The notes: generated from the sequence alone by a model not told the origin. Positions 1 to 5,759 are shown, counted from the first letter of the stretch. The stretch is 22,394 bases of DNA from Clostridiales bacterium (GCA_019415925.1 DXYG01000040.1:1-22394); one strand, 5' to 3'. Translations and numbers: made by a program.

Positions 1-922
1 ATATAATTCTAGAAAAAATATTCATCGGTACCTGTTTCCTGAAATTTTCACATGCGTCCTCAAACTGGCGAATAAAAGTCATTATTTCACTTTTATTGCA
101 TTTTAATAATTTCATAACAAAAGAAATAAGTATTAAGTAATCAACAATAGTTCTAAAGTTAATATTATTGATACCTGTTTCAGCTGCTATGTAATTGCTT
201 ATTAGACTATTTACTTGACTTTTTTTAAATCTTGTGTCGAATACCGTATTGTTATGCGCAACAGCATTTCTGAGATCCTTTAAAACAAATACAATTTTTT
301 CAACCATTTTTCCGTTGCTATCGAAACTTAATCTGATTCCTACAGAAGAAGATATTTTTACCCTTACCGTTTTATTTAAGCAAGATAAGAAGTTACCAAA
401 TTCACCCAAACTTAAGATTTCAAATATTGCCCACATTGGAAGAGGTTGATCATTATCGTAATAATGTTTAATTATATTGTTTTTATCATAGCCCATAGAG
501 ATGTTATTATATATTTTGTTTCTTACATTCATTCTTTTTGATATAGATTTTTTGTAAGAATCACTCCCAACAGGATATGCCTTATAGTCATTAAGCAATT
601 TAGTGTATATATCTGAAAAGAACTTACTCTTTGCCTCATCTAAAATGACCTCAAGAGAATAGTTTTTTAAAGTTGTTTCTAAAAACATAATTTGAGGATA
701 AAATATCGATTTTATTTTCATATCAAAGTCATATACTGCTTGCAATTCGTTGAAATCTGTATAAGGGAACAAAGAAGTAGGAGAATTACAATATCGGTAA
801 CCTTTATAACCGTGATAATAACCCATATTTCTTAACTTTTTCTTTTGCAAGCTACCATATATTTGAATATTCTTTTCATCACGCATATATGCCATAAGAG
901 AGTTTATGCTTTTGGGCTTCAT
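1..922 (-). CDS. Abi_2 (AbiD/AbiF-like) abortive-infection protein, 3' end outside window
   Basis: The reverse strand is open from an ATG at 922 to the window edge, 307 codons with no stop, so the C-terminus is missing. AGGAGGTG lies a few bases before the start. The stretch LPMWAIFEILSLGEFGNF (residues 161-178) matches the signature of the Abi_2 family, and LRNAVAHNN (R218-x4-H223) is the R-x4-6-H motif of HEPN ribonuclease folds. Proteins of this family cause growth arrest or death of phage-infected cells, and for HEPN members RNA cleavage is the expected activity; that activity is inferred here. It follows a small XRE gene after 62 bp on the same strand, which suggests an operon with its own regulator or antitoxin. 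Family call is firm; the trigger is unknown. Confidence 0.82.
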   Translation of the reverse strand, partial: MKPKSINSLMAYMRDEKNIQIYGSLQKKKLRNMGYYHGYKGYRYCNSPTSLFPYTDFNELQAVYDFDMKIKSIFYPQIMFLETTLKNYSLEVILDEAKSKFFSDIYTKLLNDYKAYPVGSDSYKKSISKRMNVRNKIYNNISMGYDKNNIIKHYYDNDQPLPMWAIFEILSLGEFGNFLSCLNKTVRVKISSSVGIRLSFDSNGKMVEKIVFVLKDLRNAVAHNNTVFDTRFKKSQVNSLISNYIAAETGINNINFRTIVDYLILISFVMKLLKCNKSEIMTFIRQFEDACENFRKQVPMNIFSRII

Positions 923-941
923 CAGAACACCTCCTGTATTT

Positions 942-953
942 GTAATTAATTAC
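942..953. promoter_or_regulatory. 12-bp perfect palindrome between xre-like and Abi_2 genes
   Basis: GTAATTAATTAC reads identically on both strands and lies 20 bp before the Abi_2 start codon, just upstream of its Shine-Dalgarno sequence. It could be an operator for the neighbouring XRE protein or a simple AT-rich palindrome; nothing else in the window repeats it. Confidence 0.35.
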
Positions 954-984
954 ACGATTAGTAAAAACGTAGTTCAAAATAAGA

Positions 985-1191
985 CTAATTATCTTCCACA
1001 TACTCCATTATGTCGCCCGGTTGACAGTTCAATGCTTTACATAGCTTTTCTATCGTTTCGGTAGTAACGCTTTTGCCGTTTTTCAAAGCATATAATGCGC
1101 TTTGTGAAATTATATTTTCCTTTCGGATTTTATAGGTTGAAAGTCCTTTTTGTTTCATAAGGGCAAACAATTTTTCATAGCTTAAAGACAT
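985..1191 (-). CDS. Small XRE/Cro-C1 family HTH regulator
   Basis: A 68-residue protein that is almost entirely one helix-turn-helix domain of the Cro/C1 type (short YozG-like form): YEKLFALMKQKGLSTYKIRKE, then the recognition-helix segment ISQSALYALKNGKSV, then IEKLCKALNCQPGDIMEYVED, the typical ending of this subfamily. It would bind DNA as a dimer. It sits between a consensus leftward promoter (1245-1273) and the Abi_2 gene, so it probably controls itself and that gene, acting as repressor or antitoxin. The region holding its promoter also holds the rightward promoter of the HIRAN gene and three CACGGA half-sites, so it may control both directions. No membrane or catalytic features are present. 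The fold call is firm; the target is inferred from position. Confidence 0.85.
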   Translation of the reverse strand: MSLSYEKLFALMKQKGLSTYKIRKENIISQSALYALKNGKSVTTETIEKLCKALNCQPGDIMEYVEDN

Positions 1192-1244
1192 TTTTAGTTC
1201 CTTTCCGGGGCTGTATCATATAAGCCCTCTTTTCCACTATACAC

Positions 1245-1273
1245 ATTATAACACAAGTATGCACGGATTTCAA
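1245..1273 (-). promoter_or_regulatory. Sigma-A-type promoter for the xre/Abi_2 pair
   Basis: On the reverse strand TTGAAA (1268-1273) and TATAAT (1245-1250) are separated by exactly 17 bp, about 50 bp upstream of the XRE start. It overlaps one of three CACGGA half-sites. Confidence 0.75.
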
Positions 1274-1336
1274 TGCACAATATATACATCTTTATCCGTG
1301 AATGTTTGTGCATTATGTCAATTGAATATTCACGGA
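1262..1336. promoter_or_regulatory. CACGGA half-sites, including a 9-bp inverted repeat, in the divergent promoter region
   Basis: TCCGTGAAT (1295-1303) and ATTCACGGA (1328-1336) form a perfect inverted repeat, and a third copy CACGGA lies at 1262-1267. The outer copies fall inside the spacers of the leftward and rightward promoters, the usual placement of a repressor operator. The XRE protein encoded at 985-1191 is the obvious candidate to bind here, but that is inference. Confidence 0.5.
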
Positions 1337-1350
1337 ATAGCGTGTATAAT
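1322..1350 (+). promoter_or_regulatory. Sigma-A-type promoter for the HIRAN gene
   Basis: TTGAAT (1322-1327) and TATAAT (1345-1350) are 17 bp apart, followed by AAGGAAAGGGG (1365-1375) and the ATG at 1384. Confidence 0.75.
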
Positions 1351-1383
1351 ATAAGTACAGAGTTAAGGAAAGGGGCGTTACAG

Positions 1384-1815
1384 ATGAAACGCACACAGCA
1401 CAGCAAGGTTATGACAATAGCAAACAAGCTTGTAAAGCAGGGCTATAACAGAGCTAATGCAATGGTGAAAGCGTGGGTGCTTGTCAAGCTCCCGAACATC
1501 TGCACAAAGGTTGCAGGCGTGACCTACGGCAAACGTCAGCAGGCTATTGAGCACCTTACACACTATCGCCCCGAAAACATCAGAATAAGCCTTTACCGGG
1601 ATAAGGCAAACGCATATGACCGCAACGCAGTTGCAGTTATAGCAACCGTAAAGGGCAAAGGCTCGTATACAATGGGTTATCTTCCGAAAGCTCTGGCGGC
1701 GTTCATAGCTCCGCTTATGGACGCAGGACGTACAATCACAAGCCGCCTTTCAGGTATTAAGGGCGTGAGCGTTCCTTATATGAATTACGGCTTGCAGATT
1801 GAAGTAAACGTATAG
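1384..1815 (+). CDS. HIRAN-domain protein
   Basis: A 143-residue protein. The segment VAGVTYGKRQQAIEHL, then ISLYRDKANAYDRNAVAV, then GYLPKALAAFIAPLMDAG is the HIRAN signature (domain first described in HIP116 and Rad5), spanning about residues 40-130. HIRAN domains bind DNA ends or single-stranded DNA; stand-alone bacterial copies are common on mobile elements and have no firm function. The start at 1384 is preferred over the in-frame ATG at 1273 because both promoter boxes lie between them and a good Shine-Dalgarno sequence precedes 1384. The first 40 residues are basic. It is transcribed divergently from the XRE/Abi_2 pair, and two small genes follow on the same strand. Confidence 0.8.
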   Translation: MKRTQHSKVMTIANKLVKQGYNRANAMVKAWVLVKLPNICTKVAGVTYGKRQQAIEHLTHYRPENIRISLYRDKANAYDRNAVAVIATVKGKGSYTMGYLPKALAAFIAPLMDAGRTITSRLSGIKGVSVPYMNYGLQIEVNV

Positions 1816-1870
1816 CCGTTGCATAGCTGCTGCGGCTGATGGATTTTTTAAGTTTAAAGGAGACAGAATA
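1811..1870 (+). repeat. Repeated leader, copy 1
   Basis: TATAGCCGTTGC (1811-1822) followed by a GC-rich CTGCGGCTGATG segment, a TTTTTTAAG stretch and AAAGGAGA leads into the ATG at 1871. The same order recurs at 2240-2303 before the next gene. GCCG and CGGC can pair into a small hairpin. It may be an RNA-level control element shared by both genes, or a duplication scar. Confidence 0.45.
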
Positions 1871-2215
1871 ATGGAACAGATTTGCAACAACATTGATTAT
1901 TTCAGAAGAGAGCAGAAGCTCAAAATACAAGATGTTCAAGATGACCTCGGCATTACCGCCGATGAATATGTCAGCTACATAACTAATCCGGATTTACCTG
2001 CAAGCGTGGCTGTGAAGTTTGCTAATTACTTTGCTTGTACAGCAGGTCAGTTAATCAGCACGGAGCCGATAAGCAAAGAAGAGCAGGATAAAACATTTTT
2101 AAGAATTTTCACTTTTGAAAGGCTTGAAAAGATAGACGATTTAAAGGCCCTCGAGCTTGCAAATGACTTAGTAAAAAATGTTGAAAGGCTTTGTAAAGAA
2201 GGCGTGTTAGAATAA
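1871..2215 (+). CDS. Small protein with probable XRE-like HTH N-terminus
   Basis: A 114-residue soluble protein with AAAGGAGA before the ATG. The first 65 residues (MEQICNNIDYFRREQKLKIQ, then VQDDLGITADEYVSYITNPD, then VAVKFANYFACTAGQLIS) have the length and helix pattern of a Cro/C1 HTH, ending in a phrase like the YFxCTxxQLI seen in XRE regulators. Residues 66-114 are charged and helical with a possible short coiled coil (ERLEKIDDLKALELANDLVK). The protein is probably a transcription regulator of the accessory element. No close named family is recognised. It shares its leader sequence with the downstream 42-residue gene. Confidence 0.6.
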   Translation: MEQICNNIDYFRREQKLKIQDVQDDLGITADEYVSYITNPDLPASVAVKFANYFACTAGQLISTEPISKEEQDKTFLRIFTFERLEKIDDLKALELANDLVKNVERLCKEGVLE

Positions 2216-2239
2216 CCTTATTGTAAATTAAAATCAGTA

Positions 2240-2303
2240 TATAGCCGTTGCTTTGCCGCTGAGGTTGATATAAATATTTTAAGCTAAAAGAGGAGATTAA
2301 CAA
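2240..2303 (+). repeat. Repeated leader, copy 2
   Basis: TATAGCCGTTGC (2240-2251) is identical to 1811-1822, followed by GCCGCTGAGGTTGAT, a TATTTTAAGCT stretch and AGAGGAGA just before the ATG at 2304. The distance to the start codon (64 bp) is nearly that of copy 1 (60 bp). Confidence 0.45.
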
Positions 2304-2432
2304 ATGACAACGAAAGAACAGATGTTAGAATTGATTGATAGGATAGACAACGAGCAGGCGCTTGAAAGTTTGTTGGCTTTCGTGCAGATGATATATAATC
2401 AATTCAAGTTAGGAAGATGGGACGCTGAATAA
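2304..2432 (+). CDS. 42-residue hypothetical protein
   Basis: A short open frame with a strong Shine-Dalgarno sequence (AGAGGAGA) and a terminator whose left arm overlaps its last codons, which together argue that it is really translated. The product starts MTTKEQMLELIDRIDNEQAL and ends QFKLGRWDAE. It is acidic and amphipathic, probably two helices, with no transmembrane segment and no recognised family. It could be a small partner of the upstream HTH-like protein, with which it shares a leader sequence. Confidence 0.6.
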   Translation: MTTKEQMLELIDRIDNEQALESLLAFVQMIYNQFKLGRWDAE

Positions 2433-2446
2433 GCGTCCTGCTTTTT
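2420..2446 (+). terminator. Rho-independent terminator ending the left gene cluster
   Basis: GGACGC (2420-2425) and GCGTCC (2433-2438) form a perfect stem with the stop codon of the 42-residue gene in its loop, followed by TGCTTTTTG. Confidence 0.75.
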
Positions 2447-2722
2447 GTTGTGTTCGCTGTTCTCGGTTATTTGCGTCCAAACTGGACGAAGTAATGAAAG
2501 TATATGCCTTGTGTGTTTCTTCCTGATACGCCCCCATAAAGCGCATATAAGAGCGAAAGTATATTGCCCTGTTCCCTGCTGTAAAAAATCAGTATCAGCG
2601 GCAACGCAAACACACCGTTCACAAGCTCACAAATACCCCATATCAGACAAAATAAAGTTGCCGTTTATTTGCCGTTTATTTCTACAATAAACAGCAAGTG
2701 TTCATTACGGTTTACAAAGAAT
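2447..2722. other. Gene-free stretch before the left attachment block
   Basis: No credible gene is seen. The notable item is a tandem TGCCGTTTATT doublet around 2659-2681, which resembles the TGCCATTTATT near 20388 upstream of the second attachment block and so may belong to the element-end sequence. Confidence 0.4.
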
Positions 2723-2844
2723 AAGTACGCCGAAAACCGCATAAATACTGACTTATTAAGGCTCACTAAAATTCGCAAAAACTTTGATTTAGCACTCATA
2801 ACCCGAAGGTCGTCGGTTCAAATCCGGCTCCCACAACCAGTCGA
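2723..2844. other. Attachment-site block 1 with truncated tRNA-fMet 3' half
   Basis: Positions 2795-2839 read as the 3' half of an initiator tRNA-Met: anticodon loop CTCATAA, 3' anticodon stem beginning CCC, T-arm GTCGG-TTCAAAT-CCGGC and the ACAACCA end. The 5' half (D-arm and 5' anticodon stem) is absent, so this is no functional tRNA. The whole 122-bp block is homologous to 20441-20562: 34 bp with 2 differences, a divergent 29-bp middle of identical length, then 59 bp with 2 differences. This is the pattern left by a tyrosine integrase using a tRNA 3' end, with conserved arm-type sequence on the element side. Confidence 0.75.
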
Positions 2845-2861
2845 GTGCCTCGACACGCAAA
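2843..2861 (+). repeat. 19-bp direct repeat, copy 1
   Basis: GAGTGCCTCGACACGCAAA is repeated exactly at 3038-3056. A shorter related form (GAGTGCCTCAATACGCA) lies at 18802. The copy here also forms the stem GTCGAG-TGC-CTCGAC with the end of the attachment block. Confidence 0.6.
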
Positions 2862-2881
2862 TCGCGTATCGGGGCATTTTT
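2846..2881 (+). terminator. Terminator directly after attachment block 1
   Basis: TGCC-T-CGA...CGC pairs with GCG...TCG-G-GGCA around an AAATC loop and is followed by TTTTTGTTGTTTTTT. It would stop transcription entering the element from the left. Confidence 0.6.
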
Positions 2882-3037
2882 GTTGTTTTTTGGCTTTTTT
2901 CTCGCGTTAAAGGTTCATATATTGGCAAGATTATGTTTCTTGAAATGTCAGTTGATTCTGGCACCTTTTTTATTTAATTTTCTTTAAGCAATAGCAGTTG
3001 TGTTGATAATAAAAATTGTGAGCGGCGTCACGCCGCC

Positions 3038-3056
3038 GAGTGCCTCGACACGCAAA
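3038..3056 (+). repeat. 19-bp direct repeat, copy 2
   Basis: Identical to 2843-2861. It is preceded by the hairpin CGGCG-TCA-CGCCG and followed by ACGCAA-AAG-TTGCGT, so this spot is rich in secondary structure. Confidence 0.6.
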
Positions 3057-3090
3057 AGTTGCGTATTTTCAACTAAATAATGCAATATTA

Positions 3091-3129
3091 AAGGCTATAC
3101 ACTCCTGTTATGGGGGTATAGCCTTTTTT
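3091..3129 (+). terminator. Rho-independent terminator
   Basis: AAGGCTATAC (3091-3100) pairs perfectly with GTATAGCCTT (3116-3125), followed by TTTTC. No gene immediately upstream explains it; it probably belongs to a lost gene or shields the element. Confidence 0.7.
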
Positions 3130-3265
3130 CATTATGTGTATATGCAGATTCAGAAACATTCGGCAAAAAGTAATTTTCAGAAATTGCATATTTTTATGCA
3201 ACTTTTCAGGATTTTCGCCTGTATATGGAAGTACTATCAAGGGCAATTCTATCAACTTAAGAAAC

Positions 3266-3391
3266 GTAGGGAACAACCCCTGTGTTGTTCCTAAATAAGT
3301 TAGCTGAATGTCAGTTAGGAACGACACAGGGGTTTCTGCCCATTCATAAGGGGATTGAGGGGTTTTGGGCGACTGCCGTACCGTTCCCTAC
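3266..3391. repeat. MITE-like or REP-like palindromic repeat
   Basis: The 126-bp unit starts GTAGGGAAC and ends with the inverse GTTCCCTAC (3383-3391). Inside, GGAACAAC pairs with GTTGTTCC, and a 19-bp arm (3276-3294) pairs with 3315-3333 with one mismatch. A partial relative sits at 22368-22394. There is no coding capacity, so it is a non-autonomous dispersed repeat. Confidence 0.6.
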
Positions 3392-3456
3392 AATTATAAA
3401 TTAAAAATTAATTAAAAAACTTAAGTTGACGACATTACTATCAAAGGGGGGATATT

Positions 3457-4248
3457 TTGGGAAGTCACAGAATGTTTACAAACGCTGTTACGGACAGCGA
3501 TTTGTTTCTGGAAATGTCTTTGTCTGCTCAGGCTTTGTATTTTCATCTGGGGTTACACGCTGATGATGACGGCTTTGTGAGCAGTCCGAAACGGATTGCA
3601 AGGTCAATAGGGTGCAACGAAGATGATTTGAAACTGCTAATCGCCAAAGGCTTTGTTATCTGCTTTGACAGCGGAATAATTGTAATTACGCACTGGAATC
3701 TGCACAACAGCATAAGAAAAGACCGCAAGAAGGATACTCTTTTCAAAACGGAAAAAGCATTACTGTCGCTTGACAACGGTACATATTCAAAGCTTGACAA
3801 CCAACTGACAACCGCTTGTCAACCAAGCGTCAACCAAGTGTCCGCACAAGATAAGATAAGAAAAGATAAGATAAGTAAAGATAAGACAGATAGTATGTCA
3901 ACTTCCGTTGACGTTCGCAACGCCTTTGATTATCAGGGTGTTGTCGATTTGTTCAACTCTGTTTGCATAAGTCTGCCAAAGGTGCAGAAGTTAAACGACA
4001 AACGCAGAAAGCTGATAGTCAATGCTGACAAACTTTTGGGAGAGATGTCCTTTGATGAGCTTTTCAGCCTTGTTGAAAGCTCTGACTTCCTGACAGGCAG
4101 AAACGGGAAATGGAGCAGCTGCGGTTTTGACTGGATATTACAGCCTGCCAACCTGACGAAAATTATCGAGGGCAATTACATAAACAAAGAAAGCTTAACG
4201 GTAAATTCAACTGCAAACACACAACGAAATTATGACGAGGAGTTCTGA
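3457..4248 (+). CDS. Phage/ICE-type replisome organiser (DnaD-like)
   Basis: A 263-residue protein starting at TTG. The GGGGGG Shine-Dalgarno sequence six bases upstream and the family's typical opening (a short basic head then RMF...DLFLEM) favour TTG 3457 over the ATG at 3472. Residues 1-110 form a winged-helix replication-initiation domain (LSAQALYFHLGLHADDDGFV, then IARSIGCNEDDLKLLIAKGF). A linker with slipped DKIRKDKISKDKTD repeats follows, then a C-terminal segment (about residues 150-245) with CGFDWILQPANLTKIIEGNY, common to organisers that recruit the helicase loader. It would bind the element's replication origin. The gene ends two bases before the DnaC-like loader, forming a replication module as in prophages and integrative elements. 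Confidence 0.82.
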   Translation: MGSHRMFTNAVTDSDLFLEMSLSAQALYFHLGLHADDDGFVSSPKRIARSIGCNEDDLKLLIAKGFVICFDSGIIVITHWNLHNSIRKDRKKDTLFKTEKALLSLDNGTYSKLDNQLTTACQPSVNQVSAQDKIRKDKISKDKTDSMSTSVDVRNAFDYQGVVDLFNSVCISLPKVQKLNDKRRKLIVNADKLLGEMSFDELFSLVESSDFLTGRNGKWSSCGFDWILQPANLTKIIEGNYINKESLTVNSTANTQRNYDEEF

Positions 4249-4250
4249 CA

Positions 4251-5066
4251 ATGAATAGTATTATTAATTCTATAATTGAAAAAGGCAATAGCAATACAAA
4301 GCCCAATGATTATGTAAAAGACGGGATTCTGCATTGCGGAGTCTGCAATCAGCCGAAACAGTGCGTAAAGGAATTTCCGACAGGCAGCGGAACAATGCGA
4401 AAGTTTCCGATTGTCTGTAAGTGTGACATTGACGAGGAAAACGCCTTTCAGGAGCGTATGCGCCGTCAGGAGTGGGACGACTACGTCAAGCGGCTTTACA
4501 AGCAAGGTCTGTCGGACAGAGCGTACCTCAAAAACACGTTCGAGAATGACGACAAACGCAATCCCGAGCTGACCGACTTCTGCAAGAAATATGCTGCAAG
4601 CTGGAACAGGCAGAGGGAACACAACAACGGTGTTCTATTTTACGGCGGAACGGGCGGCGGCAAAAGCTTTTATGCCTGCTGTATAGCCAACGCTCTGCTC
4701 AAAAGAGGAGTGAGAGTGCTTGTCAGCCGACTGTCAGACCTTGTCAAAAATCAGGTGAATAACGACGCACCTGTTGTCAATTTAGATTCATTCGATTTAG
4801 TCATTCTTGACGATTTGGGCGTGGAAAAGGCAACGCAGACGGCATACAACATTGTTGACGATATTTACAGGAAAGCAATTCCGCTTATTGTCACGACAAA
4901 TTTATCCCCTGCGGAGCTGAAAAATCCCGACAGCCTTGAGAAAGACCGGATATACAGTCGAGTGCTTGAAATGTGCTGTATCACAAAAAAGACGGATGTT
5001 AAAGTCAGCCGCCTTGAAATTGCAAGGGCAAAGAGCAAACAGGCATTGAACGATTTGAATATATAA
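4251..5066 (+). CDS. DnaC/IstB-like replicative helicase loader, AAA+ ATPase
   Basis: A 271-residue protein. An N-terminal cysteine cluster (HCGVCNQPKQC, then VCKCD, residues 28-58) suggests a zinc site. The AAA+ core has Walker A GGTGGGKS at about residues 132-139, Walker B LVILDDLG at about 183-190, and VTTNLSPAEL as sensor 1. The final segment DRIYSRVLEMC carries the arginine-finger region of DnaC proteins. It would load the replicative helicase at the origin selected by the organiser encoded just upstream. AGGAG overlaps the end of that gene and the start codons are coupled. Length and motifs are those of phage and ICE loaders, with no sign of damage. IstB is less likely because no transposase is adjacent. 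Confidence 0.88.
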   Translation: MNSIINSIIEKGNSNTKPNDYVKDGILHCGVCNQPKQCVKEFPTGSGTMRKFPIVCKCDIDEENAFQERMRRQEWDDYVKRLYKQGLSDRAYLKNTFENDDKRNPELTDFCKKYAASWNRQREHNNGVLFYGGTGGGKSFYACCIANALLKRGVRVLVSRLSDLVKNQVNNDAPVVNLDSFDLVILDDLGVEKATQTAYNIVDDIYRKAIPLIVTTNLSPAELKNPDSLEKDRIYSRVLEMCCITKKTDVKVSRLEIARAKSKQALNDLNI

Positions 5067-5533
5067 AATGATATATAGCTAAATTTCTAAAAATACCTAT
5101 TAAATATTGCATTGTCCTTTATTTGACACAGTAGTTGAAGGATAATATTAATGAGCTAATGAAAAGCAATTTGACAAGTTATATAAATTTTATTGAATAT
5201 ATAGGCGAGTTGTGATAAAATATATACAATTATAAACAATATCACTAAAATCTAAAAGTGGCTGGCAGTTTTGAGCTTGAGCAGGCAAAAATCAATTGCG
5301 CAAAAAAGCTGTTCAACGAAATTTCAAAAAAGTGGGTTATTATGTCATTGACACATATAAAAGTTTACTAAATTAAGTGAGGTTTACGATACGCAGAAAT
5401 AATAATTGTGAGATATTAATAAAATAATTTTAAAGAACGCATTTTATTGTGCATATAAGATAATTGTGATAATATATACATAGCATACAAATAATTGTCA
5501 GCAGCAGTAATATTGTTCAAAAATCGGACAAAC
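5067..5533. other. AT-rich intergenic stretch without an intact gene
   Basis: No terminator follows the DnaC-like gene. The only coding trace is the relic at 5252-5371; the rest is very AT-rich with scattered TATAAT-like words and no convincing promoter. Confidence 0.5.
5252..5371 (+). pseudogene. 3' relic of a lost gene, possibly a type III restriction-like subunit
   Basis: A 39-codon frame with no start reads LKVAGSFELEQAKINCAKKL then FNEISKKW, and stops at TAA 5369. The phrase FELEQAKINCAKKLFNEIS recalls the C-terminal end of helicase-nuclease restriction subunits. It is far too short to be functional and lacks a Shine-Dalgarno sequence. The family guess is weak. Confidence 0.28.
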
Positions 5534-5561
5534 AAAAAAAGACAATCAAGTGATTGTCTTT
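5534..5561 (-). terminator. Rho-independent terminator of the tracrRNA
   Basis: On the reverse strand AAAGACAATCA pairs perfectly over 11 bp with TGATTGTCTTT (5538-5548 with 5551-5561), followed by a run of seven T (5534-5540). Confidence 0.88.
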
Positions 5562-5616
5562 AATGTGTGGTGTAAAGGGTTTCCACAACCCTACGGCATA
5601 TTGCCTTATCTTAGAA

Positions 5617-5642
5617 CTCTGATGAATATTGATAAACTTATA
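5617..5642 (-). repeat. Anti-repeat A (functional, full length)
   Basis: The plus strand here is identical over 26 bases to positions 10-35 of the CRISPR repeat, so the reverse-strand RNA is its perfect complement. The sequence just downstream in the RNA differs from the repeat complement and forms the bulge and lower stem. Confidence 0.85.
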
Positions 5643-5660
5643 ACTCAATTGGTTTAATGT

Positions 5661-5690
5661 GTTTGTTGATGAATATTGATAAACCCATAC
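5661..5690 (-). repeat. Anti-repeat B (second, diverged copy)
   Basis: A 17-base core (5668-5684) matches the CRISPR repeat exactly, followed by CCATAC where the repeat has TTATAC. It lies 47 bp from copy A, measured core to core, not the 66 bp of the array, so it is not a simple array remnant in register. Confidence 0.75.
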
Positions 5691-5714
5691 ATCAAATTCC
5701 TAAGCTTTGGCTTT

Positions 5715-5743
5715 ATTATAATATGTAAATTTTATTTTGTCAA
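5715..5743 (-). promoter_or_regulatory. Consensus promoter of the tracrRNA
   Basis: TTGACA (5738-5743) and TATAAT (5715-5720) on the reverse strand are both perfect consensus boxes with a 17-bp spacer. The promoter sits only 17 bp before the cas9 start codon, overlapping its leader. Confidence 0.88.
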
Positions 5744-5759
5744 GAGAAAGGTGATAAAT

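Larger units (their letters stand above)
5534..5708 (-). ncRNA. tracrRNA of the type II-C CRISPR system, with two anti-repeat segments
   Basis: The reverse-strand transcript would start near 5708 and end at the T-run of the terminator, about 175 nt. In transcript order it holds a degenerate anti-repeat (5690-5661, core complement at 5668-5684), a full anti-repeat (5642-5617, 26 nt exactly complementary to repeat positions 10-35), then TTCTAAGATAAGGC, the small stem GGC-AATAT-GCC, the stem GGGTT-GTGGA-AACCC, and the terminator. The order anti-repeat, bulged lower stem, AUAAGGC nexus-like stem and 3' stems is the usual tracrRNA plan. It pairs with crRNA repeats and allows RNase III processing and Cas9 loading. 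It runs head-on to cas9. Confidence 0.85.

Noticed and set aside
234..449. 71-codon plus-strand frame at the left end
   Set aside because: It is antisense to the Abi_2 gene, which has the family motifs, a strong ribosome binding site and an open frame across the whole stretch.
1273..1383. HIRAN protein start at 1273
   Set aside because: The divergent promoter and its -10 box lie between 1273 and 1384; the shorter form has the ribosome binding site and the conserved basic start.
2795..2839. tRNA-Met gene at either attachment block
   Set aside because: Only the 3' half is present at 2795-2839 and 20513-20557. The D-arm, 5' acceptor strand and 5' anticodon stem are missing, so neither can fold as a tRNA.
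2445..3294. Three plus-strand frames of 81-102 codons around the left attachment block
   Set aside because: They cross the tRNA remnant, terminators and palindromes, lack good ribosome binding sites and resemble no protein.
5611..5690. A mini CRISPR array upstream of cas9 on the plus strand
   Set aside because: The two repeat-like copies are diverged, spaced 47 bp instead of 66 bp, and sit inside a promoter-terminator unit on the opposite strand; anti-repeats explain them better.
5534..5708. Self-guiding long-form tracrRNA that represses cas9
   Set aside because: That needs a repeat and an anti-repeat in one RNA. Here both copies are anti-repeats in the same orientation.
5676..5759. Longer Cas9 with a 28-residue N-terminal extension
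   Set aside because: The extension starts inside the tracrRNA anti-repeat, has no ribosome binding site, and precedes the canonical MKYIIGLDVG start that does have one.
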